Assembly: GCF_000420405.1 (NCBI RefSeq) | Contig: NZ_ATUW01000003.1 | Coordinates: 219,357 to 283,356 of the forward strand | Direction of reading: 5' to 3' | Origin: Winkia neuii subsp. neuii DSM 8576 | GTDB taxonomy: Bacteria > Actinomycetota > Actinomycetes > Actinomycetales > Actinomycetaceae | Length of the DNA stretch: 64,000 nucleotides | In this document: positions 1-8,981 of the stretch, one piece after another | Position numbering within the stretch: position 1 is the stretch's first letter | Layout of the letters: each line of letters starts with the position of its first letter | The notes under the pieces: model-generated | What the model saw: only the letters and a program-made list of their open reading frames with translations | Databases searched by the model: none | Told to the model about the DNA's origin: nothing | Position numbers and translations under genes: made by a program

Positions 1-1
1 C

Positions 2-1357
2 GAATGTGGGTGGACCTCTGCCAAGTGGGTTGGCCAATGCCGCCAATGTGAACAGTGGGGCACAGTCGACGAGGTCGGGGCCGCCCCGGCTGGAACCAAG
101 TCTGCTGCCACGGCGCCGCGCCAGCAGGCGTTGCCAATTGAGCAAGTCGACATCACTTCGGCCACTGCCCGCCCCAGTGGGGTGAGCGAATTGGACCGAG
201 TACTAGGCGGCGGGATCGTACCTGGCGCAGTCGTGCTGATGGCGGGGGAACCTGGGGTTGGCAAATCCACTTTGTTGCTCGACGTGGCGGCTAAGGCTGC
301 CAGGCAGTCCCGTGCCGAGGGAGGTGGGAAGGTCCTGTACATTACCGGCGAAGAATCAGCTTCTCAGGTACGTTTGCGTGCCGAGCGCATTGGAGCTTTA
401 GATCCCTCCCTGCTACTGGCTTCTGAAACTGACCTGGGTACGGTTCTGGGGCATATCGAGCAGAATTCGCCCTCGTTGGTGGTTGCCGACTCAGTACAAA
501 CCTTTGCTTCAGCCCAAATTGAAGGTTCCCCCGGCGGGGTAGCCCAGGTGCGCGAGGTTACCGCCGCGCTAATTCAGGCCGCAAAATCCCGCAATATCCC
601 CGTCCTGCTAGTGGGGCACGTAACCAAGGACGGAGGTATTGCTGGCCCGCGCATTTTGGAGCACTTAGTCGATGTGGTCTGCCAGTTCGAGGGCGACCGC
701 CACTCCAGGTTGCGCCTGTTGCGGGCCGTAAAAAACAGGTACGGCCCCACTGACGAGGTGGGCTGTTTTGAATTGGGCGAACGCGGCATTGTGGGCCTAG
801 AAGATCCCTCTGGCCTGTTCTTGTCCCAGGACAGGCAGGCGGTTCCAGGCACGTGCGCTACGGTCTCTTTAGCTGGCCGCCGTCCTCTGCCCACCGAGGT
901 GCAGGCGCTGGTGGCCCCCTCCGTTTCCGGGGGCTCGCCCAGGCGGGCAGCGGTGGGGCTAGATCGCTCCCGCGTGGCAATGACATTGGCGGTTTTGCAG
1001 GCTCGATTAGGTTTGGACTTAACCCACCAAGACGTCTACGTGTCTACGGTGGGTGGGGCAAAAACTGCCGAACCGGCAATTGACCTGCCAACCGCTTTGG
1101 CGGTGGTTTCTGCTTCTACCGGGCGGGTTGCCGATCCCCATCTAATCGCCTGCGGGGAGGTGTCCCTAACCGGCGAACTACGGGCATGCGTGGGGCTGCA
1201 GCGGCGTCTTGGCGAGGCCGCCCGGCTGGGTTTCCAGCTGGCGATTGTGCCCGCCCAGGGGGCAGAAGAGCTGGCGGCACCAAAAAATATGCGCTTGCTT
1301 CCCGTAGCGAACGTGGCCCAGGCGGTTGGGGCGGCGTTGCCACCGAGCCATTCCTAA
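2..1357 (+). CDS. radA: DNA repair protein RadA (Sms), 5' end outside window
   Basis: RadA is a RecA-like ATPase that helps process recombination and branch-migration intermediates. The frame is open from base 2, so the start lies before the window. The visible N-terminus holds the rest of a zinc finger: Cys codons at 5-7, 38-40 and 47-49, with the AKWxGQC pattern typical of RadA. The Walker A motif GEPGVGKST is at 245-271 and the RadA-specific KNRYG motif at 731-745. The C-terminal part is the Lon-protease-like domain (STVGGAKTAEPAIDL), which is normally not proteolytic in this family. The gene ends with TAA at 1355-1357, nine bases before the end of the convergent next gene. Nothing is abnormal apart from the truncation by the window edge. 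Confidence 0.97.
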   Translation, partial: ECGWTSAKWVGQCRQCEQWGTVDEVGAAPAGTKSAATAPRQQALPIEQVDITSATARPSGVSELDRVLGGGIVPGAVVLMAGEPGVGKSTLLLDVAAKAARQSRAEGGGKVLYITGEESASQVRLRAERIGALDPSLLLASETDLGTVLGHIEQNSPSLVVADSVQTFASAQIEGSPGGVAQVREVTAALIQAAKSRNIPVLLVGHVTKDGGIAGPRILEHLVDVVCQFEGDRHSRLRLLRAVKNRYGPTDEVGCFELGERGIVGLEDPSGLFLSQDRQAVPGTCATVSLAGRRPLPTEVQALVAPSVSGGSPRRAAVGLDRSRVAMTLAVLQARLGLDLTHQDVYVSTVGGAKTAEPAIDLPTALAVVSASTGRVADPHLIACGEVSLTGELRACVGLQRRLGEAARLGFQLAIVPAQGAEELAAPKNMRLLPVANVAQAVGAALPPSHS

Positions 1358-1366
1358 GCGGTAGGG

Positions 1367-2101
1367 TTACTGGCCCTGCGGGGTTTCTTGGCTCTGAGGG
1401 GCCGGCGCGCCCTCAAAAGTAACTATCGACTGTTCCCCTGGGAATTCCTTGTTCCCAAAGACGGGAATGAGCTTGTAGGTGCCAGCTTGGGCTGAGCCGG
1501 TTGCAGCACATTTTTTGTCGGCTGTACTCCCATCCCAGGCTAGAGTCTTTTGCCAGGTTTGATTCTTGTCGAGCAACAGGGTTTTCTTGGGAAGATCCTT
1601 GTTGCACGGCAGCGAAAAGTAAGTGTCTTGGTCACCGCTTTTTATGTGAACTCCCACCTTCGCGAAGGAACCGTCCGCTATGCAGGGGGTCTCGCCGGTG
1701 TTCTTGACCGACATCTGCAGCCCAACTTCGCTACCTACCTGGTAGACGGTTTGTTCTGGAGAAACCCTAATTTCTAAATTCTTCAGCTGACAGTCTTTTG
1801 GCATGTACACCTGCGCCTGCGATTTCGCCTTTGCGGCGGCTTTTTGGGCGTCCTCGGCGAGCTTTCCCTTAGCCCACATCCAAACGTAGACGCCCCCGGC
1901 TAGCAGAGCTATGAGTATGGCCAAAGCCACCAGGCGGCGCACCCAGAACTGTTGGCGGGTAGGGCGCCGGCGTTGCCGAGGTGCCCCCGCAGGCCGGTTA
2001 GTTTGCCGCCGTGGGGAGGGGCGGCGGCCCCTGTTTGTGCTAGAGCCAGCGTTCTTTCTTGGTTTCGAGGTCGTTTTGCGGTTGCGTTTGGGCTGGCTCA
2101 T
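1367..2101 (-). CDS. Single-pass membrane protein of unknown function
   Basis: A 244-residue protein that I do not recognise. The first 55 residues are very rich in Arg, Lys, Pro and Gln, followed by one hydrophobic segment (about residues 57-76, LVALAILIALLAGGVYVW). The rest is an extracytoplasmic domain of about 165 residues. That domain has a CARDB-like flavour (VGSEVGLQMSVKNTGETPC) with conserved-looking Cys residues at the start, middle and end. The topology (basic cytoplasmic tail, one helix, beta-rich outer domain) is seen directly; a role in the envelope is inference. It is the last gene of the folP-folBK-DUF3180 series, 59 bases after DUF3180, and may be co-transcribed with it. It ends 9 bp from radA on the other strand. 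Confidence 0.75.
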   Translation of the reverse strand: MSQPKRNRKTTSKPRKNAGSSTNRGRRPSPRRQTNRPAGAPRQRRRPTRQQFWVRRLVALAILIALLAGGVYVWMWAKGKLAEDAQKAAAKAKSQAQVYMPKDCQLKNLEIRVSPEQTVYQVGSEVGLQMSVKNTGETPCIADGSFAKVGVHIKSGDQDTYFSLPCNKDLPKKTLLLDKNQTWQKTLAWDGSTADKKCAATGSAQAGTYKLIPVFGNKEFPGEQSIVTFEGAPAPQSQETPQGQ

Positions 2102-2160
2102 ATAGAAGACGGTACCGGCCCTGCCAGCGCGCGCCCACCTGGCGCGCCGAACGAAGGCGT

Positions 2161-2643
2161 TTAGGCGGGTTGGGCGCCGCGCGGACGCGACGTTTTCGAA
2201 TCGTCGTCATCATCGTCGTCGTCAATGCGGCACCAATGTTGCACTAGTAGGCCCACCCCTAAAAAGGCCAGCGCTGCAACTAGCGCCACCGCAGAACTGA
2301 TAGCCGCACTGTCGCGGTGGGCCCCCAACTGGGTGAGGGCGACGGCAATGCCCGTTGCGGCAAACCCGGCTAAAGCGGACCCAAAAATTGCCGCACTCTG
2401 AGCCATAAGGGCAATATTGGCGGCCATGATTGGACTCATGTGCGATTTCTTTTTGCGGTAGGCAAGAACCCTGCGGCCCGCCCAGAACAGAGCCAACGCC
2501 ATGACGGCAATGACTCCCCCGACGATCGGGTGCAGGCTGGGAGGCAGCTCCCCTACAGCCAGCAGTACTGCCGACAGGACGAGGTTTAGCGCCGCTCCCC
2601 CAACTGCCAGGAGCGCTAGCGCCCACCATTTCAGCTGTACCAC
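2161..2643 (-). CDS. DUF3180 family membrane protein
   Basis: A 160-residue protein with about four hydrophobic helices, matching the small DUF3180 membrane family that in actinobacteria regularly follows folK. The function is unknown. The GTG start at 2643 shares its first base with the folBK TAG stop (TAGTG overlap), so the two are probably translationally coupled. The C-terminus has eight consecutive Asp residues encoded by GAC/GAT triplets (about 2198-2223), followed by a basic tail. This Asp run is unusual and is a simple-sequence tract that could change length by slippage. The family assignment rests on context, size and topology. Confidence 0.85.
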   Translation of the reverse strand: MVQLKWWALALLAVGGAALNLVLSAVLLAVGELPPSLHPIVGGVIAVMALALFWAGRRVLAYRKKKSHMSPIMAANIALMAQSAAIFGSALAGFAATGIAVALTQLGAHRDSAAISSAVALVAALAFLGVGLLVQHWCRIDDDDDDDDSKTSRPRGAQPA

Positions 2644-3905
2644 TAGTTTTCAGTTTCCTTACGAACCGGAGACGGGGTGGGTTCCCGCCGCAAAAATTCC
2701 CACATTTGCCTGACCCAACTGACCTTTTTGGCGGTTTTGGCCCTAGTGGGCGCCCCTTCCTGGGCGGGGCTAGCCCCGTCGTCGTCCACAACCCGGATGG
2801 TCTGGTTTCCCCGAACTACGGCTTCCCACGAGGGCAGGGGTACCGTGCCCGTGAAGGGGGCAGGTTCACTGTTTCCAGCCGCAGCCTCGACTACGTCCAG
2901 CCAGTTTTCCCACACGTGCTTAATGCCGCCCCGATCGGGGGCAAGGCGCGCTAGGTCTGCTACCTGCTGGTTTTTCAACACTGCGTTCGGATCCATGAGC
3001 GACCAGGGCACGAGCACGAAGGCACGCTGGTGGGCGCGTGGGTGGGGCAAGGTTAGCGCCGGGTCCTGGCTAACGATTCCATCGATCGTGACGATGTCTA
3101 TATCCAGCGTGCGCGGCCCCCAATGCTCGGTGCGCACGCGCCCGTGACTATTTTCGATTCGCGCGCACTCGTCCAGCAGCTCGCGAGGCGAGAGCGTGGT
3201 AGTAATTTCAAGTACCGCATTCAGATAGTCGGGCTGAGCCTTCTGCTCTGGGTCAATTACCGCAGCACTGCGCACCAGTGGCGAAACCCTTACCAGGTTT
3301 ATTCCAGGAACCTTTTCAAGGTCGGCCACCGCCCGCCGCAACGTGACGACCGGGTCGGCAAGGTTGGCCCCCAGAGCCAAAACCGCCCCGCGGGCGTGTC
3401 CAGCTTGTTCTAAGGCTCCCTGGCCTGGCGCTGGAATCGACTCGGTAGCTTTGTCTAGGTCCGGCGGAAGTGGGGCAGCCTCCCCGTTAGGCAGGTCGCC
3501 GCCCTCGGCCGCAGCAAGGTCGGTGATCACCTGGTCCGTTTGAGCCCCGCGCCAAATGGTGACCGTTACGTCTTTTGCTTGAGCCTCGATCGGGGCCTCC
3601 GGCTTGTGGATGCGCACCCGGGTGGCGGCCGCACCTGATTCGAGGGCCACTCGCGCTACGTGTTCTGCTACCTGTTCTATAAGGTTCGAGGGCGGACCTG
3701 CGAGCACCGCCCGCACCTTTTCGGCAAGCACCGAATAGTCGATCGTGTTTTCTAAAGCGTCCGTGCTGCCCGCCCTTTTGGTGGAGGTAAATACGTCCAC
3801 GTCGGCTGTAAAAGTCTGGCCCGTTTGCCGTTCGAAGTCGTAGACGCCGTGTTTTCCGAGGGCGGTAATGCCTACCAGCGAGATGCAATCTTTGGGAGCG
3901 CTCAT
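2643..3905 (-). CDS. folBK: Bifunctional dihydroneopterin aldolase / HPPK (FolB-FolK)
   Basis: The N-terminal part (about residues 1-120) is dihydroneopterin aldolase (ALGKHGVYDFERQTGQ, then ENTIDYSVL, and the KPEAPI segment). The C-terminal part (about 170-340) is 6-hydroxymethyl-7,8-dihydropterin pyrophosphokinase (LALGANLADPVVTLRRAV, RTLDIDIVTIDG, LPHPRAHQRAFVLVPW). Together they perform two successive steps before FolP in tetrahydrofolate synthesis. I chose ATG 3905 because it overlaps the folP stop as ATGA and begins at the usual FolB N-terminus; the frame is open further upstream inside folP. A linker of about 50 residues separates the domains. A tail of about 80 residues after the kinase has no match I recognise. 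Fused folB-folK genes are known from several lineages. Confidence 0.95.
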   Translation of the reverse strand: MSAPKDCISLVGITALGKHGVYDFERQTGQTFTADVDVFTSTKRAGSTDALENTIDYSVLAEKVRAVLAGPPSNLIEQVAEHVARVALESGAAATRVRIHKPEAPIEAQAKDVTVTIWRGAQTDQVITDLAAAEGGDLPNGEAAPLPPDLDKATESIPAPGQGALEQAGHARGAVLALGANLADPVVTLRRAVADLEKVPGINLVRVSPLVRSAAVIDPEQKAQPDYLNAVLEITTTLSPRELLDECARIENSHGRVRTEHWGPRTLDIDIVTIDGIVSQDPALTLPHPRAHQRAFVLVPWSLMDPNAVLKNQQVADLARLAPDRGGIKHVWENWLDVVEAAAGNSEPAPFTGTVPLPSWEAVVRGNQTIRVVDDDGASPAQEGAPTRAKTAKKVSWVRQMWEFLRREPTPSPVRKETEN

Positions 3906-4738
3906 TGCTTCCCCTCTAGCTCGCTCATCAGGTCGAGGGCGGCGCGAGTGCGGGCCACATCGTGTACGCGCACCCCCCACGCCCCACTGGCGCTGGCGAG
4001 GGCGGAAGTCGCCGCCGTAACCAGGTCCCGCTCGTGCGCCTTTATGTTGCCCCGGTTGGCCGGCGCCTGGGTGCCGGCAGGGACCGCGCTCTCTAAAAAG
4101 CGTTTGCGAGACGTGCCGATGAGTACTTTTCCGCAGGGGCTGGCGGAGGCTAATTCGGCGGTGGCACCGAGCAGGGACCAGGATTGGGCGGGAGTTTTAG
4201 CGAACCCCAGGCCCGGATCCCAGATGATTCGGGAGGGCGAGACGCCGGCGCGAATAAATTTGTCGGTGTTTAGGCGCAGCTCGTCGATTACTGTGGGCAC
4301 TACGCCTTCGGGATAGCTGGCGAGTTGGTCCATTGTGTCGGGGGTTCCGCGCATGTGTTGCAGTATGTAGTCGCAATCGGAGTCGGCAATTACCGAGACC
4401 ATGTCTGGGTCGTAGGCTCCGCCCGAGATGTCGTTTATTATCTGCGCCCCTAGATCCAGCACGTATTCGGCAGTGGCAGCGTGAATTGTGTCGACCGAAA
4501 CGGTAATGCCCGAGCTCACGAGTTCTTGGACTACCTGCCCGACGCGCCTAATTTCCTCGGTGGGGCTGATGCGGGTTGATCCTGGCCGCGTAGATTCGCC
4601 ACCCACGTCAATGAGGTCGGCACCTACGCGCACCGCATTCTTGGCGTATTCGATTGCCTCTTGGGGACGCTGGTGGTCGCCACCGTCCGAAAAGGAATCG
4701 GGAGTTACGTTGCAGACCGCCATCAACAAGGTTTTCAT
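3902..4738 (-). CDS. folP: Dihydropteroate synthase
   Basis: FolP condenses hydroxymethyl-dihydropterin pyrophosphate with p-aminobenzoate and is the sulfonamide target. The TIM-barrel signatures are clear: MAVCNVTPDSFSDGG at the N-terminus, DVGGESTRPGS, DISGGAYDP, the GLGFAKTPAQSW segment and a C-terminal VRVHDVARTRAAL. ATG 4738 is preferred because an AAAGGGTGAG ribosome-binding sequence lies about ten bases upstream. The in-frame GTG at 4753 falls inside that sequence and would add only five residues. FolP is the first gene of the minus-strand series folP-folBK-DUF3180. Its usual upstream neighbour folE is 5.3 kb away, across the speF-potE segment. Confidence 0.97.
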   Translation of the reverse strand: MKTLLMAVCNVTPDSFSDGGDHQRPQEAIEYAKNAVRVGADLIDVGGESTRPGSTRISPTEEIRRVGQVVQELVSSGITVSVDTIHAATAEYVLDLGAQIINDISGGAYDPDMVSVIADSDCDYILQHMRGTPDTMDQLASYPEGVVPTVIDELRLNTDKFIRAGVSPSRIIWDPGLGFAKTPAQSWSLLGATAELASASPCGKVLIGTSRKRFLESAVPAGTQAPANRGNIKAHERDLVTAATSALASASGAWGVRVHDVARTRAALDLMSELEGKQ

Positions 4739-5076
4739 ACTGGAGCTACTCACCCTTTAACCCTAGCGAAAACAGACAATCTTCGGAGTAGTCGACGCGG
4801 GCGCGGACTCAAAACCGAAGTCCCATCGGCAAATCATGGCAAATCCTGTTTTAGCTCTTATTTGGGACAACAATTTCGCGAGATTAAAATTACTTAACTC
4901 AGCAACTAAATCTTCTCCCTCTCACCCTAGCCGGGAATCTCACAAAGGCCTACAACTAGCACCTTCGCATAAGAATGCGAGTTAGCCATACCACAAAGAA
5001 GCAGTTGCGCATGGGCTTTTACGGCAAATTTGCAAAAGTGGTGCTCGCAACACATTAAACCCTGTATGACCTGCAT

Positions 5077-5179
5077 GTTTTACATCTTTTTTACGCACCA
5101 TATCCCATTTGATCAGCAGTTATCACCTGCAGCTTTGACCGACTTTAGTCCTTTGCGAATCGGGTTACAGATGTAAAAC
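5077..5179. repeat. 11-base inverted repeat in the speF leader
   Basis: GTTTTACATCT at 5077-5087 and its exact reverse complement AGATGTAAAAC at 5169-5179 enclose 81 bases. They could be two sites for a dimeric regulator or the arms of a long-range RNA stem in the speF transcript. The sequence does not decide which. Confidence 0.5.
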
Positions 5180-5217
5180 TGGGATCGGCGTAACACGGTT
5201 CTACAGTCGTGTTTGCT

Positions 5218-5240
5218 CTGACGGCATTGAATGTTGTCAG
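5218..5240 (+). promoter_or_regulatory. Hairpin just upstream of speF
   Basis: CTGACGGCA (5218-5226) pairs with TGTTGTCAG (5232-5240) over nine positions, two of them G-U pairs, around the 5-base loop TTGAA. It ends 21 bases before the AGAAGGGG ribosome-binding sequence of speF. No T-run follows, so it is more likely a leader-RNA or regulator element than a terminator. Confidence 0.4.
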
Positions 5241-5267
5241 CAGATTTTAATACTTACTTCAGAAGGG

Positions 5268-7469
5268 GTGAGTTCTTTGGCCAAACAGGGCAAAGTAGCG
5301 CTTAGCTCTACACTGTTTGAGATAGAGAATGAATTCGTTCCGACCGACCGCGAAGTGGTCTGCGTCGAGGACACCGACTACACCGATGTATCTGTAGTCA
5401 TTTTAGACGAGGAAGATCTAGGAAACGGGACTCTCCAGCGGATTACCGACACTGGCTGGGGGATCCCGGTATTCTCCGTTGCTGGCGACAAGAGCCCTGA
5501 ATCCTTCGAAGGCATTTACGGCGTTATTTCGCCCGATGCTGGCCAGGCCGAATTCTACGGTCGCAAGATCGAAGAGGCTGCCCGCAAGTACGACGACAAG
5601 GTCCTGCCTCCGTTCTTCGGCTCGCTCGTGAAGTACCACGAAAAAGGCTTCACCGCCTTTGACTGCCCCGGACACCAGGGTGGCCAGTTCTACCGCAAGC
5701 ACCCCGCCGGGCGCCGTTTCTTCGACTTCTACGGCGACAACGTCTTCCGCACCGACCTTTGCAACGCCGACGTTTCAATGGGCGACTTGCTGATCCACGA
5801 TGGCCCGCCGGCTGCCGCAACTCAGAACGCTGCCAAGATTTTCAACGCTGACAATACTTGGTTCATTCTGAACGGTACTTCCGCCTCTAACCAGGTGGTG
5901 CTGAACGCCCTGCTCACTCCCGGTGACATGGTTTTGTTCGACCGCAACAACCACAAGTCCGTCCACCTGGGTGCTCTAACCCAGGCCGGTGCCGATCCCG
6001 TTTACCTCGAGACCGGGCGCAACGCCTTCGGCCTCATCGGCGGTATCGATTCGCACTGCTTCGACGAGGATTACCTGCGCGAGCGCGTAGCTAAGGTAAA
6101 CCCCGACAAGAAGGACGAAAAGCGTCCGTTCCGCCTCGCTGTCATTCAGCTGGGCACCTACGACGGCACCATTTACAACGCCCGCCAGGTTGTCGACAAG
6201 ATTGGCCACCTGTGCGACTACATTCTGTTCGACTCCGCTTGGGTCGGCTACGAACAGTGGATTCCTATGATGGCTCCCTGCTCGCCGATGAAGCTGGAAC
6301 TTGGACCAGAAGATCCGGGCATCATCGTCACCCAGTCTGTACACAAGCAGCAGGCTGGCTTCTCGCAGGCCTCGCAGATCCACAAGAAGGATTCGCACAT
6401 CAAGGGCCAGGACCGCTACGTCAACTTCGACCAGTTCAACGCGTCCTACATGATGCACGCCTCCACCAGCCCCTACTACCCGCTGTTCGCATCCTTGGAC
6501 GTCAACGCCCAGATGCACGCCAACGGCAACGGCGAGAAACTGTGGGCTGACGCGGTTCGCGTGGGTATCGAGACCCGCAAGATGATCCTGCGGAACTGCC
6601 ATCTGATCAAGCCGTTCGTGCCGCCGACTGTAGATGGCAAGCCTTGGGAGGACGCAGACACCGAGGAGATCGCTAAGGAACGCAAGTACTTCGAATTTGT
6701 TCCCGGCGAATCCTGGCACGGCTTCGATTCTTACGAGAAGGGGCAGTACTTCGTCGACCCGATGAAGCTGCTGCTTACCACTCCCGGCCTGATCAACAAG
6801 ACCGGCGGCTTTGAGTACGAGGACTTCGGCATTCCTGCCAACATCCTCTGCTACTACCTGCGTACCCAGAATTTCATTCCGGAAAAGAACGACCTCAACT
6901 CGATTCTGTTCCTGATGACTCCGGCAGAAACCCTCTCCAAGATGGAGGATTTGGTTTCCGCTCTGGTCCGTTTCGAGAAGCTAGTTGACGAGGACGCCCC
7001 GCTGGCCGAGGTGCTGCCCGACATTTACGCCGCCAACCACGAGCGCTACGAGGGCTACACCATTCGCCAGCTTTGCCAGGAGATGCACGACTTCTACAAG
7101 GATCGCACCGTTGCCCAGCTGCAGAAGGACATGTTCCGCGAGGAACACTTCCCCGAGGTTGCTACCAGCACCCAGCAGGCAAACTTCGCGTTCCTACGCG
7201 GGCAGATCGACTTCATTCCGATCGAAGAGGCCGAAGGCCGCGTCGCTGCCGAGGGCGCTCTGCCCTACCCTCCGGGCATCATCTGTGTTGCTCCGGGCGA
7301 GGTATGGTCCGACACCCAGCTCAAGTACTTCATGGCCCTTGAGGAAGGCATCAACGTGCTCCCCGGTTTCGCTCCCGAACTCCAGGGTGTCCACATGGTC
7401 ACCGAGGAAGACGGACGCCAGCGCGCTTACGGCTACGTGCTGAAGGAAGAAGCACTCAAAGAAAACTAA
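5268..7469 (+). CDS. speF: Inducible-type ornithine decarboxylase
   Basis: This is a fold-type I PLP decarboxylase that turns ornithine into putrescine and CO2, consuming a proton. Length (733 aa) and sequence follow the E. coli SpeC/SpeF pair closely from end to end. The N-terminal wing domain is residues 1 to about 110. The PLP lysine is K360 in TQSVHKQQAGFSQ. The SpeC/SpeF-type string QIHKKDSHIKGQ follows it, and the C-terminus carries EGALPYPPGIICVAPGE. Lysine and arginine decarboxylases differ in these segments, so ornithine is the likely substrate. GTG 5268 directly abuts the AGAAGGGG ribosome-binding sequence; TTG 5277, nine bases later, has better spacing and may be the real start. 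Codon use is strongly biased to C-ending codons, as in highly expressed genes. It forms an operon with potE. Confidence 0.95.
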   Translation: MSSLAKQGKVALSSTLFEIENEFVPTDREVVCVEDTDYTDVSVVILDEEDLGNGTLQRITDTGWGIPVFSVAGDKSPESFEGIYGVISPDAGQAEFYGRKIEEAARKYDDKVLPPFFGSLVKYHEKGFTAFDCPGHQGGQFYRKHPAGRRFFDFYGDNVFRTDLCNADVSMGDLLIHDGPPAAATQNAAKIFNADNTWFILNGTSASNQVVLNALLTPGDMVLFDRNNHKSVHLGALTQAGADPVYLETGRNAFGLIGGIDSHCFDEDYLRERVAKVNPDKKDEKRPFRLAVIQLGTYDGTIYNARQVVDKIGHLCDYILFDSAWVGYEQWIPMMAPCSPMKLELGPEDPGIIVTQSVHKQQAGFSQASQIHKKDSHIKGQDRYVNFDQFNASYMMHASTSPYYPLFASLDVNAQMHANGNGEKLWADAVRVGIETRKMILRNCHLIKPFVPPTVDGKPWEDADTEEIAKERKYFEFVPGESWHGFDSYEKGQYFVDPMKLLLTTPGLINKTGGFEYEDFGIPANILCYYLRTQNFIPEKNDLNSILFLMTPAETLSKMEDLVSALVRFEKLVDEDAPLAEVLPDIYAANHERYEGYTIRQLCQEMHDFYKDRTVAQLQKDMFREEHFPEVATSTQQANFAFLRGQIDFIPIEEAEGRVAAEGALPYPPGIICVAPGEVWSDTQLKYFMALEEGINVLPGFAPELQGVHMVTEEDGRQRAYGYVLKEEALKEN

Positions 7470-7513
7470 GGCAACCCTTTTAGTACTCTCATCTCGCAGA
7501 CACAAGGAAATAT

Positions 7514-8965
7514 ATGTCAGACACTAAAAGCGCTCCTGATAAGAAGCGCATGAGCGTAGTGCAGCTGACGGTGCTCACCATGGTTAACATGATGGGCTCT
7601 GGCATCATTATGCTCCCCACTAAGCTGGCCCAGGTCGGTACGATCTCGATTCTTTCGTGGATCATTACTGCTGGTGGCGCGACTTTGCTGGCGTACGCGT
7701 TCGCGAAGGCGGGCCGCTACACCAAGAAGCCGGGCGGCATGGGCGGCTACGCAGAATACACATTTGGTAAGTCAGGTAACTTCCTAACTAACTTCGCCTA
7801 CTTCATTTCGCTAGTGATCGCTAACATCGCAATCGCCATTTCGGCGGTTGGCTACGCCCTCAGCCTGTTCCAGGTTGACACTGGCAACATGGACAAAGGC
7901 CCGCTGCTAGTTGGCGTTCTTACCATCGTGACGCTTTGGCTAGCCACCGTTTTGAACTTCGGTGGTGCCCGCATTACCGGCCAGCTTTCGACGTTCACTA
8001 TCTGGGGCGTGATCATTCCCGTCGTAGGTATTTCGATCATCGGCTGGTTCTGGTTCAGCGGCCACATGTGGGTTGACGCTTGGAACCCGCACCACATGGG
8101 TACCTTCCCCGCGATCAGCGCCTCTATCGCAATGACCCTGTGGGGCTTCTTGGGAATCGAGTCGGCGTCGGCCAACTCCGACTCCGTCGAGAACCCCGAG
8201 AAGAACGTGCCCCTGGCAGTTCTTGGTGGCTGCCTGGGTGCGGCCGCGATGTACATCGTGTCCACCAACGTCATGTTCGGCATTGTCGACTATAAGGACC
8301 TTGCTAACTCCAATGGCCCGTTCGGCCTCGCGTTCTCGCAGATGTTCAACCCGACCATCGGCAAGATCGTGCTGGCAATGATGGTGATCTCGTGCTTCGG
8401 CTCCCTGCTGGGCTGGCAGTTCACCATTGCCCAGGTGGCCCGTTCGCTGGCTCTGGAAGGTATGATGCCGAAGGCCTTCACCAAGGTCACCAAGGCAAAC
8501 GCCCCTATCGTTGGCATGGTCATTATTACTATCGCCCAGACTCTGCTTTCGCTGATGACAATCAGCCCAAGCTTGTCCGAGCAGTTCGAGGTACTGGTAA
8601 ATCTTGCGGTCATCACAAACGTGGTCCCCTACATCCTTTGCATGGGTTCACTGATGGTTATGCAGAAGGTTGCCAACGTACCGAAGCGCGAGGCACGCGT
8701 TACCAATACCATCGCGATTATCGCCGGCATTTACAGCTGCTACGCGCTCTACACTGCGGGCGAGTCTGCGATGATGGGCGGCGCCCTAGTCTTCTTCTTC
8801 AGCTTCTTGCTGTTCGGCCTGGCTGCTCCTAAGGTCATGGACCTGAAGGGCTACAAGCACGAAGTAGACGAAAACTCTAGGCTGTCTGACCACTACTCTG
8901 CCGATAAGGACGATCTGCTCACAAGCGGTTCTTCCAAGGTAGAGGGCGAGCCAGAAGCTCTGTAG
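7514..8965 (+). CDS. potE: Putrescine:ornithine antiporter
   Basis: An APC-superfamily exchanger of 483 aa with about twelve membrane helices. It imports ornithine and exports putrescine, completing the acid-resistance cycle with SpeF. Long stretches match E. coli PotE nearly residue for residue: TMVNMMGSGIIMLPTKLA near residue 20, GGMGGYAEY and FGKSGNF near 75-90, TVLNFGGARITGQ, WNPHH, and SLLGWQFTIAQV. ATG 7514 has AAGGA nine bases upstream and lies 44 bases after speF. Compared with PotE it has a longer, charged cytoplasmic C-terminus (about 40 residues). A strong hairpin follows directly. Confidence 0.95.
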   Translation: MSDTKSAPDKKRMSVVQLTVLTMVNMMGSGIIMLPTKLAQVGTISILSWIITAGGATLLAYAFAKAGRYTKKPGGMGGYAEYTFGKSGNFLTNFAYFISLVIANIAIAISAVGYALSLFQVDTGNMDKGPLLVGVLTIVTLWLATVLNFGGARITGQLSTFTIWGVIIPVVGISIIGWFWFSGHMWVDAWNPHHMGTFPAISASIAMTLWGFLGIESASANSDSVENPEKNVPLAVLGGCLGAAAMYIVSTNVMFGIVDYKDLANSNGPFGLAFSQMFNPTIGKIVLAMMVISCFGSLLGWQFTIAQVARSLALEGMMPKAFTKVTKANAPIVGMVIITIAQTLLSLMTISPSLSEQFEVLVNLAVITNVVPYILCMGSLMVMQKVANVPKREARVTNTIAIIAGIYSCYALYTAGESAMMGGALVFFFSFLLFGLAAPKVMDLKGYKHEVDENSRLSDHYSADKDDLLTSGSSKVEGEPEAL

Positions 8966-8981
8966 GCTTAGCCTAAACCAC

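Larger units (their letters stand above)
4760..5267 (+). promoter_or_regulatory. 508-bp leader region upstream of speF
   Basis: This gap between divergent folP and speF holds no long gene but several ordered elements. A small palindromic stem TCGCAT/ATGCGA is at 4965-4980. A perfect 11-base inverted repeat has arms at 5077-5087 and 5169-5179. A 9-bp hairpin is at 5218-5240, just before the speF ribosome-binding site. Two small reading frames start with ATG: 15 codons at 5011-5058 (an AAAGAAG sequence lies about ten bases upstream) and 36 codons at 5066-5176 (no ribosome-binding site). E. coli speF is controlled by a leader peptide. A comparable leader here is an inference from the length and structure, not shown by homology. 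The region must also hold the folP promoter. Confidence 0.5.

Noticed and set aside
5066..5176. 36-codon frame in the speF leader as a confirmed leader peptide
   Set aside because: No ribosome-binding site and no similarity to the E. coli leader peptide; kept only as a possibility in the leader finding.
5976..6719. 247-codon antisense frame within speF
   Set aside because: It is a shadow of the strong codon bias of speF on the other strand; no start signals and no recognisable product.
8962..8980. Iron-box-like sequence at the potE stop
   Set aside because: Only about 13 of 19 positions fit, and it lies at the end of a gene, just before a terminator.
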